Shown: positions 9,556 to 18,551, counted from the first letter of the stretch. The stretch is DNA of 64,000 nt from Sphingomonas aurantiaca (GCF_003050705.1 NZ_QAOG01000001.1:1037105-1101104); one strand, 5' to 3'. Numbers and translations are program-made. The notes: generated by a model not told the origin, from the sequence alone.

Positions 9556-9597
9556 AGCGGCGGACGGGCGAACAGCCCGATCCGCCGCTTTCGTTTT
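9556..9597 (+). terminator. Rho-independent terminator of petABC
   Basis: A GC-rich hairpin (AGCGGCGGA at 9556-9564 pairing with TCCGCCGCT at 9581-9589, and an inner GGGC/GCCC pair) is followed by TTCGTTTT. It lies 40 bases after the petC stop and just before apt. Confidence 0.8.
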
Positions 9598-9652
9598 GGC
9601 CGTAGCGCGGCGGCGCGATACGTCTGTCGCCCGTGCGAAGAAGGGAACGCCC

Positions 9653-10201
9653 ATGTCCGATACCCAAGAGCGCAACGCCGACCTCAAGGCGCTGATCCGC
9701 ACCATCCCGGACTTTCCCAAGCCCGGTATCCAGTTCCGCGACATCACCACCTTGCTGCTCGACCCGACCGGCTGGGCGACCGCGATCGAGCGGATGGTCG
9801 CGGCGGTCTCGGGCCCGGTCGATCTCGTCGCCGGCATCGAGGCGCGCGGCTTCCTGTTCGCCGCCGCGCTTGCCGCGCCATTGAAGGCGGGCGTGCTGCT
9901 GATCCGCAAGGACGGCAAGCTCCCCGGCGCGACGATCGCCGAAGACTATGCACTCGAATATGGCACCGACCGCATCGCGATCCACGCCGACGCCTTCGCA
10001 CCCGGCGCCCGCGTCCTGCTGGTCGACGACCTGATCGCCACCGGCGGCACCGCCCGCGCCGCGGTCCGCCTGCTCGCCAAGGCGGGGGCGGTCGTGACGC
10101 AAGCGCAGTTCCTGGTCGACCTCCCCGATCTCGGCGGCGCAGGGGCCCTACGCGCCGACGGCATCGACGCCACGGCCCTGATCGACTTCCCCGGCCACTG
10201 A
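9653..10201 (+). CDS. apt: adenine phosphoribosyltransferase
   Basis: Apt salvages adenine to AMP using PRPP. The 182-residue product starts at the ATG preceded by GAAGAAGGGA, a good ribosome-binding site; in-frame upstream codons add unconserved arginine-rich sequence and are rejected. The family pattern is visible: FPKPGIQFRDITTLL near the N-terminus, the base-binding IEARGFLFAAALA, and the PRPP loop VLLVDDLIATGGTARAA. Confidence 0.97.
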   Translation: MSDTQERNADLKALIRTIPDFPKPGIQFRDITTLLLDPTGWATAIERMVAAVSGPVDLVAGIEARGFLFAAALAAPLKAGVLLIRKDGKLPGATIAEDYALEYGTDRIAIHADAFAPGARVLLVDDLIATGGTARAAVRLLAKAGAVVTQAQFLVDLPDLGGAGALRADGIDATALIDFPGH

Positions 10202-10230
10202 TCGCCCGTCAGCCACAGAAACCCACCAAT

Positions 10231-10311
10231 CTGTTCCCCCGCGGACGCGGGGGCCCAGCTAAGTACCGCAGCACCCCGCCACCCTGGCCCCCCGCCTCCG
10301 CGGGGGAACAG
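10231..10311. repeat. palindromic repeat element, CTGTTCCCCCGC family
   Basis: The outer arms begin CTGTTCCCCCGC and end GCGGGGGAACAG, with GGGGGCCC and GGCCCCCC inside. The core resembles the cores of elements at 17375, 25798 and 38814. Confidence 0.75.
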
Positions 10312-10497
10312 CTAGGGTGTCGCCATGATCTTTAACGTGGCGTTCTCCAGCCGTGCCGACCGCCACCGCTCCCCATCAGCAGCGCCGTCATACTGCGGAG
10401 CGACGAGATCGCCCGGGCGGCGCCCATACACGTCGTCATGCAATGCTTGCACCAAGCCCGTGCTTGGAGCGGACTGACCTACACCCCCTAAATACCC

Positions 10498-10595
10498 CCC
10501 CGGCGGAGGCCGGGGTCCAATTGGGGAACGTCGCTAACGGGTGGCTGCGCGTAGTTACCCCTGTCGTCGCTATTGGACCCCGGCCTCCGCCGGGG
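10498..10595. repeat. palindromic repeat element, GGCCGGGGTCCAAT family
   Basis: Arms 10498-10521 and 10572-10595 form a perfect 24-bp inverted repeat with a spacer of about 50 bases. It is closely related to the elements at 16024-16131, 25676-25781 and 61801-61908. Confidence 0.85.
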
Positions 10596-10769
10596 AGGTG
10601 CCTTTCTTCCGGGCGTCCGAATACGCCCTCGCTGCGGCCACAGGAGTCGCTCCGGTCGCTCGATCACCACGCCCGTCAGACCCCGTTCATGGAACTTGCG
10701 ACATACAGGGTCCGTTGTGCGACGAATGGCGGCGCTTTGTGTCCGCTCTCCACGTACGGGAGAATCTCC

Positions 10770-11417
10770 ATGTTTATGAAGCGCTTCGGCATTATTGGCC
10801 TGGCCCTGGGTCTCGGATTGGGTGTCGCGGGCTGCACCGACGGCTATGGCTATGGCGGCGCCGGAGTCGGCTATGCGAGCGACCCCTATTATGGCGGGGG
10901 CTATGGCGGCGCGGGCTATGGCGGCGGGTACGGCGGCTATGACGGGTTCGCAGGCTATGGCGGCCTGAACTCCTATTATGGCTGGAGCGGCGACTATTAT
11001 TATCCCGGCTCGGGCGTGTACGTCTACGATCGCAACCGTCGCCCCTATCGCTGGAACGGCGACCAGCAGCGCTATTGGCAGGGACGCCGCGGCAATTATC
11101 GCGGCGGCGGCAACTGGGGCAATTTTGCGCGCGGCAACACGCCTGCCGCCCGCGACTATCGCCAGGACCGCCGCGAGGCCAATCGCGACTTCCGCCAGGA
11201 CCGCCGCGAGGATCGCGGGCAACTCCGCAACGGCCAGATCACGCCCGACCAGTTCCGCGGCGAGCGCCGCGACGCGCGCCAAGGCTATCGCAACGAAGCC
11301 CGGCAGGATCGCCGCGAGTTCCGCCAGAACCGCGGCAATGGCGGTGGCGGTCGAAGCTTCGGTGGCGGCAACCGCGGCGGCAATCGCGGTGGCGGCGGCA
11401 ACCGCACGCCACGCTAA
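10770..11417 (+). CDS. Gly/Tyr-rich lipoprotein with Arg/Asp-rich C-terminal repeats
   Basis: The 215-residue product starts at ATG 10770 (or 10776), with a purine-rich ribosome-binding site. It carries a lipoprotein signal ending in GVAGC (Cys22). Residues 23-75 are a YGGG-type low-complexity region and residues 85-110 read VYVYDRNRRPYRWNGDQQRYW. The region after 120 has repeated units of the form (Y/F)RQDRREA, and the end is a Gly/Arg/Asn tail. Proteins of this composition are common, unnamed envelope proteins in sphingomonads. The basic tail could bind nucleic acid or anionic polysaccharide, but no function can be assigned. Confidence 0.7.
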   Translation: MFMKRFGIIGLALGLGLGVAGCTDGYGYGGAGVGYASDPYYGGGYGGAGYGGGYGGYDGFAGYGGLNSYYGWSGDYYYPGSGVYVYDRNRRPYRWNGDQQRYWQGRRGNYRGGGNWGNFARGNTPAARDYRQDRREANRDFRQDRREDRGQLRNGQITPDQFRGERRDARQGYRNEARQDRREFRQNRGNGGGGRSFGGGNRGGNRGGGGNRTPR

Positions 11418-11429
11418 GGCGCGCCGGGC

Positions 11430-11897
11430 CTAGGCGGACGGTGCAGGCGCGTCTTGGGGGCGCGTCTGCACCAGCCCGTTCGACACGAACGTCATCACCA
11501 CCACGTCGTCCTGGTTGAACACGCGCATCCGGCTCTTGAAGATCCCCATTTCGGGCCGGCTCGCCGAGACGCGCTTTTCCAGCACCTCGTTCTCGCATCG
11601 CAGCGTGTCGCCCGGATAGACGGGCTTGACCCATTTCAGCTCGTCGATCCCGGGCGATCCGAGTCCCGCCTGCCGGTTCTCCTTCAGATGCGCGACCAGC
11701 ATCGCCATCGTCATCGCGCAGGTATGCCATCCGCTCGCCGACAGCCGCCCGAAATGCGTCGCCGCGGCAGCCTCGTCCGACAGGTGGAACGGTTGCGGAT
11801 CATATTTCGTGGCGAAGTCCATCACCTCTTCGCGGGTGACGGCATAGTGGCCGAACGACGCGGTCCTACCGACCTCGATATCCTCGAAATACTGCAT
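11430..11897 (-). CDS. MaoC-family acyl dehydratase (hot-dog fold)
   Basis: The 155-residue protein is a single hot-dog domain of the MaoC/R-hydratase group. The hydratase signature Asp-x4-His is present in YDPQPFHLSDEAAA (Asp33, His38), followed by SGWHTCAMTMAML, as in (R)-specific enoyl-CoA hydratases. It probably hydrates an enoyl-CoA, but the substrate cannot be told. It is 14 bases downstream of the phosphodiesterase gene on the same strand, with no metabolic link obvious. Confidence 0.9.
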   Translation of the reverse strand: MQYFEDIEVGRTASFGHYAVTREEVMDFATKYDPQPFHLSDEAAAATHFGRLSASGWHTCAMTMAMLVAHLKENRQAGLGSPGIDELKWVKPVYPGDTLRCENEVLEKRVSASRPEMGIFKSRMRVFNQDDVVVMTFVSNGLVQTRPQDAPAPSA

Positions 11898-11911
11898 GCG
11901 CGCGGCTCCTC

Positions 11912-13222
11912 TTATCGTTGCATCACCTTCTGGAAGGGCGCGTCGGTGCCGTCCAGCCCCGCCTCCGCCGGCAACCCGATCAGGTCGCGCAGCAGCGGTT
12001 CGATCGCGACATTGTCGAAGCTCGCAAGCGTCTTGCCGCGCGCGAACGCCGGCCCGTTGGCGAGGAACAGCGCGCGCATCTCGGGCGCCATATTGTCATA
12101 GCCGTGCATGCCCCCGACGAACGTCTTGGTCGGCGCGCTCGGATCGACTCGCCAGCCGACATCGGCGAGGCACAGATAGCTCGGCACACGCGGATTGCGC
12201 CCATAATGGAACCGCGCGGGGATCTCCCCTTTGCGCCAGCATTGCAGGTGATCGTGGCGCTTGAGCAACCGCGCCTCGAGCGCCGCCTCATGCCCCGGCA
12301 CCGCGAACAGCGTCGCATAGGGCCCGGTCTCGACCGTCCGGTAATCCGCCTTGTCCGCGATCGTGTCGAGCGCGACGACCCGGTCGCTGCTCGTCGCCGC
12401 CATGCCGTGGTCGGCAACGATCACGAGATTCGCGCGCTGCCCGAGCGCCGCGAGCCCGTCGACCAGCATGCCGATCGCGGAATCGACGTCCGCGACCGCG
12501 CGTGTCACGCCCGCGCTGTCGGGGCCGTCCGCATGGCCGGCGCTGTCGACCGTATCGAAATACAGCGTCACCAGCTTGGGCCGGATCGCCGCCGGGCGCC
12601 GCATCCAGTCGAGCACCGCGTTGACCCGCTGCGTCCCCGACACCTGCTGGTTGAACTGCTGCCAGTCCTCCGGCCGAGTCCCGCCGTCGATCGCGCCATG
12701 GCTGTCGGGCTTGACCGTACCGCCGACCGCGACGTTCGCGCCCGGCCAGAACATCGTCGCGGTCCGGATCCCGGCCTTTTCCGCATCGACCCAGATCGGC
12801 GAACTCTCGCTCCACCAGAACGGATCGTCGCTCGCCATCGTGAAGGTCTCGCCCGGCCGCGCCGGATCCTCCATCTTGTTGCCGACGATCCCGCTGCGAT
12901 CGGGGCGCAGACCCGTCACCAGCGTCCAGTGATTGGGAAAGGTGATGCTGGGAAAGGACGGTCGCATGCTCGCAAACACCCCGCCCGCACGCAGCCGGTT
13001 GAGGTTGGGTGTCACCCCGCGGTCAAGATAATCGGGCCGGAACCCGTCGATCGACACGAGGATCGTGACGGGCGCGCGCACGTCCGAAGCCGGCACCGCG
13101 GCGGCCGTCGTGCGCGGAGCAGGCGCGGTAATCGGCGCGAGGGCAGGGGGCGTGTAAGGATAGGCACACCCGGAGACGGCGGTGGCCAGCATCACGCCAA
13201 GGAAGGTCGCCGCAGTCTTCAT
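11912..13222 (-). CDS. ectonucleotide pyrophosphatase/phosphodiesterase-like alkaline phosphatase superfamily lipoprotein
   Basis: The 436-residue protein has a lipoprotein signal (AVSGC, Cys19) followed by an alkaline-phosphatase-fold domain. The metal site and nucleophile of the NPP group are visible: VSIDGFRPDYL (Asp59) and SITFPNHWTLVTGLRPD (nucleophile Thr94). Later metal ligands lie in FDTVDSAGHADGPDS and IVADHGMA. It should hydrolyse phosphodiester or pyrophosphate bonds of nucleotides or lipids in the periplasm. Sphingomonads carry several such paralogues; the natural substrate is not shown. Confidence 0.92.
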   Translation of the reverse strand: MKTAATFLGVMLATAVSGCAYPYTPPALAPITAPAPRTTAAAVPASDVRAPVTILVSIDGFRPDYLDRGVTPNLNRLRAGGVFASMRPSFPSITFPNHWTLVTGLRPDRSGIVGNKMEDPARPGETFTMASDDPFWWSESSPIWVDAEKAGIRTATMFWPGANVAVGGTVKPDSHGAIDGGTRPEDWQQFNQQVSGTQRVNAVLDWMRRPAAIRPKLVTLYFDTVDSAGHADGPDSAGVTRAVADVDSAIGMLVDGLAALGQRANLVIVADHGMAATSSDRVVALDTIADKADYRTVETGPYATLFAVPGHEAALEARLLKRHDHLQCWRKGEIPARFHYGRNPRVPSYLCLADVGWRVDPSAPTKTFVGGMHGYDNMAPEMRALFLANGPAFARGKTLASFDNVAIEPLLRDLIGLPAEAGLDGTDAPFQKVMQR

Positions 13223-13429
13223 AGATGGTCGTCCCGAACGAATCCCGAATGCCGCGCTCTCTACCGGCCATGCGCCACGTGCGGAAGCAGTGTGGACGAC
13301 ATGCGCGGTATTTATCGGCAGGCTCAGGGACGCATGGGGACGCGCTTCCTTATCGCGGGAAGCCCCGCGCGCGCGCAGCCACGCACGGCGACGGCGAGGA
13401 CTCGTTTTCGAGCCTCGCCGCTTTCGCGA

Positions 13430-14527
13430 TCAGCTGTGCAGGAAGTGCATCACGTCGCCGTCATGGACGACATAGGCCTTGCCTTCCGCGCGCAGCTTGC
13501 CCGCCTCGCGCGCCTTCGATTCCCCACCGAGCGCGATGAAGTCGTCATACGCGATCGTCTCGGCGCGGATGAAGCCCTTTTCGAAATCGCCGTGGATCTC
13601 GCCCGCGGCCTGCGGCGCGGTCGCGCCCGCATGGACGGTCCAGGCGCGCGCTTCCTTCGGGCCGACCGTGAAGAAGGTCAGCAGCTGGAGCAGCTTGTAG
13701 CCCGCGGTGATTACCCGCGCGAGGCCGGTCTCTTCCAGACCCAGCTCGCCGAGGAACTCGCCGCGATCCTCGGCGGGCATCGTCGCGATCTCGGCCTCGA
13801 TCGCCGCCGACACGACGACCGCCTCGGCGCCCTCCGCCGCTGCCTTTTCGAACACCCGCGCCGACAGCGCATTGCCGTTCGCGGCATCGCCCTCGTCGAC
13901 GTTGCAGACGTACAGCACGGGCTTGGCGGTCAGCAGCTGCGCCTGTGCGAACACGCGCGCCTCGTCCTCGTCCTTGGGCACCGTCAACCGCGCGGGCTTG
14001 CCTTCGCGCAGCAGCTCGAGCGCCTGACCGAGCACGGCGGCGCCGATCTTGGCCTCCTTGTCGCCCTGCATGCCCTTCTTGGCGAGGTTGGGGACGCGCT
14101 TTTCCAGGCTTTCGAGATCGCTCAGCATGAGTTCCGTCTCGACGGTCTCGGCATCGGCGATCGGATCGACCTTGTTGTCGACATGCGTCACGTCGCCATT
14201 CTCGAAACAGCGCAGCACGTGGACGATCGCGTCGACCTCGCGGATGTTCCCGAGGAATTGGTTGCCGAGGCCTTCGCCCTTCGACGCGCCGCGCACGAGG
14301 CCGGCGATGTCGACGAAGCCGAGCTGCGTCTCGATGATCTTCTGCGAGCCCGCGATCTTGGCCAGCGAGTCGAGCCGCTTGTCGGGCACGCCGACGTTAC
14401 CGACGTTCGGCTCGATCGTGCAGAACGGATAGTTCGCCGCCTGCGCCGCGGCCGTCTGCGTCAGCGCGTTGAAGAGGGTGGACTTGCCGACGTTCGGCAG
14501 CCCCACGATGCCGCAGCGAAAACCCAT
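13430..14527 (-). CDS. ychF: redox-regulated ATPase YchF (OLA1/Obg-related)
   Basis: The 365-residue cytoplasmic P-loop protein of the Obg superfamily prefers ATP over GTP and associates with ribosomes. It shows the P-loop GLPNVGKST (9-17), G3-like DIAGLVRGASKGEGLGNQFL and the C-terminal TGS domain ending in AYVVHDGDVMHFL. Length and ends match the family exactly, which supports the start codon. Confidence 0.98.
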   Translation of the reverse strand: MGFRCGIVGLPNVGKSTLFNALTQTAAAQAANYPFCTIEPNVGNVGVPDKRLDSLAKIAGSQKIIETQLGFVDIAGLVRGASKGEGLGNQFLGNIREVDAIVHVLRCFENGDVTHVDNKVDPIADAETVETELMLSDLESLEKRVPNLAKKGMQGDKEAKIGAAVLGQALELLREGKPARLTVPKDEDEARVFAQAQLLTAKPVLYVCNVDEGDAANGNALSARVFEKAAAEGAEAVVVSAAIEAEIATMPAEDRGEFLGELGLEETGLARVITAGYKLLQLLTFFTVGPKEARAWTVHAGATAPQAAGEIHGDFEKGFIRAETIAYDDFIALGGESKAREAGKLRAEGKAYVVHDGDVMHFLHS

Positions 14528-14831
14528 GATATGCCCTTGGTATAAGAATGTGTCGGCGCTTTAGGGCAGGGCGAAGAGGAACGCCAGCATCAGGCCTCAG
14601 CCTTCGCCCCAACTCTCCCGTCATCCTGACGAAAGTCAGGATCCAGGGTCGCAAAGGGCGCCATCCGTTACTCTGGATCCTGACTTTCGTCAGGATGACG
14701 GAAAGGTTGTCCGGACGCCCGACTGATCGACCCACCCGATTGCCGCAATGCAGCAAAATTATCGTACCGGTCGGTAGATATCTCGAGTCCCGTGCGTATA
14801 TCGCGTTCTGCTAGCCAGATTTAGGAATTCC
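14528..14831. other. 304-base intergenic region between divergent ychF and adh genes
   Basis: The stretch contains one palindromic element (14619-14700). Around 14750-14815 there is an AT-richer segment containing the near-palindrome TACCGGTCGGTA (14764-14775), which could be a TetR-type operator for the downstream alcohol dehydrogenase. No regulator gene is adjacent, so this is only a candidate. Confidence 0.4.
14619..14700. repeat. palindromic repeat element, GTCATCCTGACG family
   Basis: Arms 14619-14646 and 14673-14700 form a perfect 28-bp inverted repeat with a 26-base spacer. A half-size relative lies at 43976-44007 after gcvPB. Confidence 0.85.
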
Positions 14832-15896
14832 ATGACCACTACCGCCAACGGCTTTGCCGCCCAGTCGCCCGCAACGCCGCTCGCGCCGTTCAGCTTCGAG
14901 CGCCGCGCGCCGGGCAAGACCGACGTCGCGATCGACATCGCGTTCTGCGGCGTCTGCCACTCGGATCTCCACACCGCCAAGGGCGAGTGGGAAGGCACGC
15001 TGTACCCGTGCGTCCCGGGCCACGAGATCGTCGGGCGCGTCACCGCGGTCGGCGACGACGTCACTAAGTTCAAGGTCGGCGACATCGCCGGCGTCGGCTG
15101 CATGGTCGACAGCTGCGGCCAGTGCCCGTCGTGCACCGACGGCGAGGAGCAATATTGCGAGACGACCGGGTTCGTCGGCACGTATAACGGCCCCGATCCT
15201 GTGCTCGGCGGCCACACCTTCGGCGGCTATTCGGATCATATCGTCGTCGACGAGGGCTTCGTACTCAAGGTTTCGCATCCCGAGGCCGATCTCGCCGCGG
15301 TCGCCCCGCTGCTCTGCGCGGGCATCACGACCTATTCGCCGCTGAAGCATTGGAAGGTCGGCCCCGGCCAGAAGGTCGGCATCGTCGGTCTCGGCGGTCT
15401 CGGCCACATGGGCGTCAAGATCGCCAACGCGATGGGCGCCGAGGTCTATGTCTTCTCGACCTCGCCGAACAAGCGCGACGACGCCAAGCGTCTGGGCGCC
15501 AAGGACCTGATCGTGTCGAAGGATGCCGATGCGATGGCGGCGCATATGAACAGCTTCGACTTCATCCTGAACACGGTTGCCGCGCCGCACAATCTCGACC
15601 CGTTCCTCGAGCTGCTCAAGCGCGACGGCACGATGACTCTGGTCGGCGTGCCCGCCGAACCGCATCCGTCGCCCTCGGTCGGCAACCTGATCTTCCGCCG
15701 CCGCCAGCTGGCGGGCTCGCTGATCGGCGGGATCGCGGAGACGCAGGAAATGCTCGATTTCTGCAACGAGCACGGCCTGGTGTCGGACATCGAGATGATC
15801 CGCATGGACGAGATCGAGCCCGCGTATGACCGCATGGTCAAGAGCGACGTGAAGTACCGTTTCGTCATCGACATGGCGTCGATGCCGAAGGCGTAA
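14832..15896 (+). CDS. zinc-dependent NAD(P) alcohol dehydrogenase (cinnamyl-alcohol/YahK group)
   Basis: This 354-residue medium-chain dehydrogenase interconverts aldehydes and alcohols. The catalytic zinc ligands are in GVCHSDLH (Cys42) and PGHEIVG (His64). The structural zinc cysteines are Cys95, Cys98, Cys101 and Cys109 (DSCGQCPSCTDG...YC). The Rossmann motif GIVGLGGLGHMG is typical of the NADP(H)-preferring YahK/CAD group. The exact substrate is unknown. It is a single gene between two palindromic elements. Confidence 0.94.
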   Translation: MTTTANGFAAQSPATPLAPFSFERRAPGKTDVAIDIAFCGVCHSDLHTAKGEWEGTLYPCVPGHEIVGRVTAVGDDVTKFKVGDIAGVGCMVDSCGQCPSCTDGEEQYCETTGFVGTYNGPDPVLGGHTFGGYSDHIVVDEGFVLKVSHPEADLAAVAPLLCAGITTYSPLKHWKVGPGQKVGIVGLGGLGHMGVKIANAMGAEVYVFSTSPNKRDDAKRLGAKDLIVSKDADAMAAHMNSFDFILNTVAAPHNLDPFLELLKRDGTMTLVGVPAEPHPSPSVGNLIFRRRQLAGSLIGGIAETQEMLDFCNEHGLVSDIEMIRMDEIEPAYDRMVKSDVKYRFVIDMASMPKA

Positions 15897-15907
15897 CCAC
15901 TTCTACT

Positions 15908-16006
15908 CCGTCCCCTTCAGGGGAGGGGCGGGGTGGGGTGGGGCAGTGCCGTAAGGGTCATCATTTGTGGCTAAGCCCCACCCCAACCCTCCCCTGAAGG
16001 GGAGGG
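15908..16006. repeat. palindromic repeat element, CTTCAGGGGAGGG family
   Basis: The outer arms TCCCCTTCAGGGGAGGG and CCCTCCCCTGAAGGGGA pair, and inner GGGGTGGGGC/GCCCCACCCC segments pair as well. It directly follows the alcohol dehydrogenase stop and could serve as its transcription stop. Confidence 0.8.
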
Positions 16007-16023
16007 CGAAGATACGGCAACAC

Positions 16024-16131
16024 CACCACCCCGGCGAAGGCCGGGGCCCAAATGGGAAGGCCAATCTGATGAAGGGCAATCCTTCGTTAGCGACGTTCCC
16101 CAGTTGGGCCCCGGCCTTCGCCGGGGTGGTG
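16024..16131. repeat. palindromic repeat element, CACCCCGGCGAAGGCC family
   Basis: The left arm CACCCCGGCGAAGGCCGGGG pairs with CCCCGGCCTTCGCCGGGGTG near the right end. Each arm is itself able to fold (CCGGCGAAGGCCGG). It is the same family as 10498, 25676 and 61801, and adjoins another element only 17 bases away. Confidence 0.85.
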
Positions 16132-16163
16132 CTTTGCCTGCCGAACTGTCTCAGCCGCCCCGA

Positions 16164-16769
16164 TCACCACCGATAATTGAAACTGATGCTGATCCGCTCG
16201 CCCTTGGCAGCATTCGGCACGACCTCATGCCTGAGCCAGCTCTCCCAAAGAAACACGCTCCCCGGCTTCGGCACTGCATAGACGAACGTCCGCAGGTCCT
16301 CCGGCGCATCGTCGAGCCGCGTCGGCGCGGCCATCATCATCGGCAGCCGCGGATCCTCCAGCTTCAGCGCACCCGCGCCTTCGGGAATCGTCACGTACAT
16401 CGTCCCCGAGACGACGCTGTGCGGGTGGATATGCCCAGAATGCGCGCCGCCGGGCTTCAGGACGTTCACCCACAGGCTGTCGAGCTTCAGCTTCCGCCCG
16501 CCCAGATCGAACGCGCAGTCCTTGGCGAACGCCGCGACATGCTTGTTGAGCAACCGCACCAGATCGCCGAACCGCGGATCGCGCAGCGGCAGGTCGTTCA
16601 GCGACGCGTACGACGTATACCCGCGATAGCCATGCGCCTTCGACCAGGCGACACCCGCGCGATCCGCCTTGGACAGTTCGAGCGCCGCGTCCTCGAGCTC
16701 CTCGACCAGGTCATCATCGCCGAGATCGGCCTCGTAGAACCGGGTGGCGAACAGCGAACGGGTGGTCAT
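16164..16769 (-). CDS. putative 2-oxoglutarate/Fe(II) oxygenase (TIGR02466-type)
   Basis: The 201-residue protein belongs to a small cupin-fold oxygenase family related to prolyl hydroxylases. The facial-triad signature is visible: the His-rich stretch HSGHIHPHS (about 110-118), a distal His in WLRHEVVPN (His181), and an Arg suited to bind 2-oxoglutarate in GERISISFNYRW (Arg192). The hydroxylation target is unknown. Its ATG overlaps the stop of pth by four bases, so the two are translationally coupled. Confidence 0.85.
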   Translation of the reverse strand: MTTRSLFATRFYEADLGDDDLVEELEDAALELSKADRAGVAWSKAHGYRGYTSYASLNDLPLRDPRFGDLVRLLNKHVAAFAKDCAFDLGGRKLKLDSLWVNVLKPGGAHSGHIHPHSVVSGTMYVTIPEGAGALKLEDPRLPMMMAAPTRLDDAPEDLRTFVYAVPKPGSVFLWESWLRHEVVPNAAKGERISISFNYRW

Positions 16770-17335
16770 GGTTGCATCCTCACAGCGACATCATTCATGA
16801 AACGGACGTCGTCGCCCGCCGCCAGCCACGCCGCCTCCGCGGCGATCGCGCCGAGCATGTCGGACAGCGGCTCGATCTCGGCCTTGGCGTAATTGCCGAG
16901 CACATAGCCGGTGACGCGGTCCTTGTGCCCCGGATGCCCGATGCCGAGCCGCACGCGGCGAAAATCGGGGCCTAGATGCTGGTCGGTCGAGCGCAGCCCG
17001 TTATGCCCCGCGGTCCCGCCGCCGGTCTTCACCTTGACGCGGAAGGGGGCAATGTCGAGTTCGTCGTGGAACACCGTCAGCGCGTCGACGTCGAGCTTGT
17101 AGAAGCGCAGCGCTTCGCCGATCGACCGGCCGCTATCGTTCATGAAGGTCGCGGGCTTGAGCAGCAGGATCTTCTCGGAGCCTATCCGCCCCTCCTGAGT
17201 CCAGCCCTGGAACTGCTTCTTGACCGCGCCGAAGCCGTGCACTTCGGCGATCGCATCGGCGACCATGAACCCGACATTGTGCCGGTGCATCGCATATTGC
17301 GCCCCCGGATTGCCGAGTCCCGCCCAGATCTGCAC
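16766..17335 (-). CDS. pth: peptidyl-tRNA hydrolase
   Basis: Pth frees tRNA from prematurely released peptidyl-tRNAs. The 189-residue length is standard. It has GLGNPGAQYAMHRHNVGF at the N-terminus with catalytic His19, KPATFMNDSG, and the conserved FHDELDIAPFRVKVKTGGGTAGHNGLRS region. It lies downstream of rplY, an arrangement common in proteobacteria, but is separated from it by a terminator and a palindromic element. Confidence 0.97.
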   Translation of the reverse strand: MQIWAGLGNPGAQYAMHRHNVGFMVADAIAEVHGFGAVKKQFQGWTQEGRIGSEKILLLKPATFMNDSGRSIGEALRFYKLDVDALTVFHDELDIAPFRVKVKTGGGTAGHNGLRSTDQHLGPDFRRVRLGIGHPGHKDRVTGYVLGNYAKAEIEPLSDMLGAIAAEAAWLAAGDDVRFMNDVAVRMQP

Positions 17336-17374
17336 GTTCTATTCTCCAAGAAAAAGTCGCTGCCTGTGCCCCTA

Positions 17375-17473
17375 CCGTCATTCCCGCGGAGGCGGGAACC
17401 CATACTGGCAAACCTCTCGATTCCTCACAAAGGTCCGAGGGTCTGGATCCCCGCCTGCGCGGGGATGACGGGC
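17375..17473. repeat. palindromic repeat element, CCGTCATTCCCGC family
   Basis: The left arm CCGTCATTCCCGCGGAGGCGGGAA and right arm CCCCGCCTGCGCGGGGATGACGG are imperfect inverted copies, each with its own small hairpin. It is related to the element at 38814-38913. Confidence 0.8.
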
Positions 17474-17509
17474 AGGGGTGGGGAAGGCGCGGACAAAGCC
17501 CGCCGATCC

Positions 17510-17551
17510 CCCAAAACGAAACGGGCGGGAAAGCCCTAGCTTTCCCGCCCG
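17510..17551 (-). terminator. Rho-independent terminator of rplY
   Basis: A perfect 12-bp stem (17522-17533 with 17540-17551) has a 6-nt loop. On the minus strand it is followed by TTTCGTTTT. It lies downstream of the rplY stop and separates rplY from pth. Confidence 0.85.
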
Positions 17552-17597
17552 CCCGATCACGTCAAAACCATCATCCGAAGACGAAGGGCCGGAGCCC

Positions 17598-18296
17598 TTA
17601 GTCCTTCTTCTGCGGCGTGATCTTGTCGTCGTCGTTGTTGTCGTCGTTAGGCTCGACCGGGGTCTCTTCCTCGGCAGCAGCCTCGGCGGCCTGCGCCTCG
17701 GCGACCTCAGCCTCGAGCTCTTCGTCCTCGACGGTCGGCACGGTCGGCGGCACGATCGTGGCGATCGCGAAGTCGCGGTCGTCGATCGCGGGCGTCGCGC
17801 CCTTGGGCAGCGTCACGTCGCTGATGTGGATCGAATCGCCGATTTCCATGCCGGTGAGCGAAATCGAGATCTCGCTCGGGATGTCCGATGCGTCGACGAC
17901 CAGCTCGATCTCATGACGCGTGATGTTGAGGACGCCCTTGCCCTTCTTGATGCCCGGCGCGTCGTCTTCGTCGGTGAACACGATCGGCACCGCGACGGTG
18001 ACGGTCGAGTGCTCGCCGATGCGCAGGAAGTCGACATGGATCGGGCGATCCGAAACCGGGTGGAACGAGACGTCCTTCGGCAGCGTGCGGACGCCGTTGA
18101 CCATCACGACCGAATTCATGAAGTGGCCGGTCATCAGCGCCTTCATCAGCGCCTTTTCCTCGAGATGAACCGAGGTGGGTTCCTTGTTCAGGCCGTAGAT
18201 CACGGCAGGCACGCGGCCATCACGACGCAGCGCCCGGGAGGCTCCCTTGCCAACCCGGTCACGCGTCTCGGCTGCGAGCGTCAACTGGTCGCTCAT
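17598..18296 (-). CDS. rplY: 50S ribosomal protein L25 (general stress protein Ctc type)
   Basis: L25 binds 5S rRNA on the large ribosomal subunit. The 232-residue product is the long Ctc form: an N-terminal L25 beta-barrel (about 5-95) with [16 protein letters not shown] and VPAVIYG, then the C-terminal TL5-like domain. It ends in an acidic, low-complexity tail (from about 190, Glu/Ala-rich, then [17 protein letters not shown]). The ATG at 18296 is preferred over a TTG one codon earlier. Confidence 0.96.
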   Translation of the reverse strand: MSDQLTLAAETRDRVGKGASRALRRDGRVPAVIYGLNKEPTSVHLEEKALMKALMTGHFMNSVVMVNGVRTLPKDVSFHPVSDRPIHVDFLRIGEHSTVTVAVPIVFTDEDDAPGIKKGKGVLNITRHEIELVVDASDIPSEISISLTGMEIGDSIHISDVTLPKGATPAIDDRDFAIATIVPPTVPTVEDEELEAEVAEAQAAEAAAEEETPVEPNDDNNDDDKITPQKKD

Positions 18297-18404
18297 CAAT
18301 ATTCTCCGAAACTCGTTTGTTGTTCTTCCCGCCCACGCCTCCAGGGATGACCATGGACCGGAAGCGCGGGCGCATAGCGGAAGTAGGGGAGAAAAGCAAT
18401 TCTA

Positions 18405-18544
18405 CCCCTCTCCCCTCGGGGGAGAGGGAGGGGCCCGCGTGCACTCGCACGTGGGAGGGTGAGGGCACGGTGTGCCACAACCGCGTGCCCTCACCCTTCC
18501 GTCGCCTACGGCTCCTCCCTCCCTCTCCCCCGAGGGGAGAGGGA
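18405..18544. repeat. palindromic repeat element, CCCTCTCC family
   Basis: Outer arms of the form CCCTCTCCCCTCGGGGGAGAGGG and CCCTCTCCCCCGAGGGGAGAGGG enclose inner GTGAGGGCACG/CGTGCCCTCAC arms. It is the same family as 4290-4399 and lies between two minus-strand genes. Confidence 0.8.
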
Positions 18545-18551
18545 AAGCCCC

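Larger units (their letters stand above)
10202..10769. other. 568-base gene-free stretch between apt and a lipoprotein gene
   Basis: This interval holds two palindromic repeat elements (10231-10311 and 10498-10595, listed separately) and otherwise no frame with a recognisable protein, no tRNA and no clear promoter. The last 20 bases carry the ribosome-binding site (ACGGGAGA) of the downstream lipoprotein gene. Confidence 0.6.

Noticed and set aside
7307..10102. Very long open frame (about 930 codons) on the minus strand across petA-petC and apt
   Set aside because: It lies opposite four well-identified genes, its translation is arginine/aspartate-rich low complexity, and it has no recognisable domains. 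High GC makes stop-free antisense frames common.
11918..14545. 875-codon plus-strand frame across the phosphodiesterase and ychF genes
   Set aside because: Antisense to two recognisable genes; the composition (Arg/Ala/Val/Asp-rich) is typical of GC-driven shadows.
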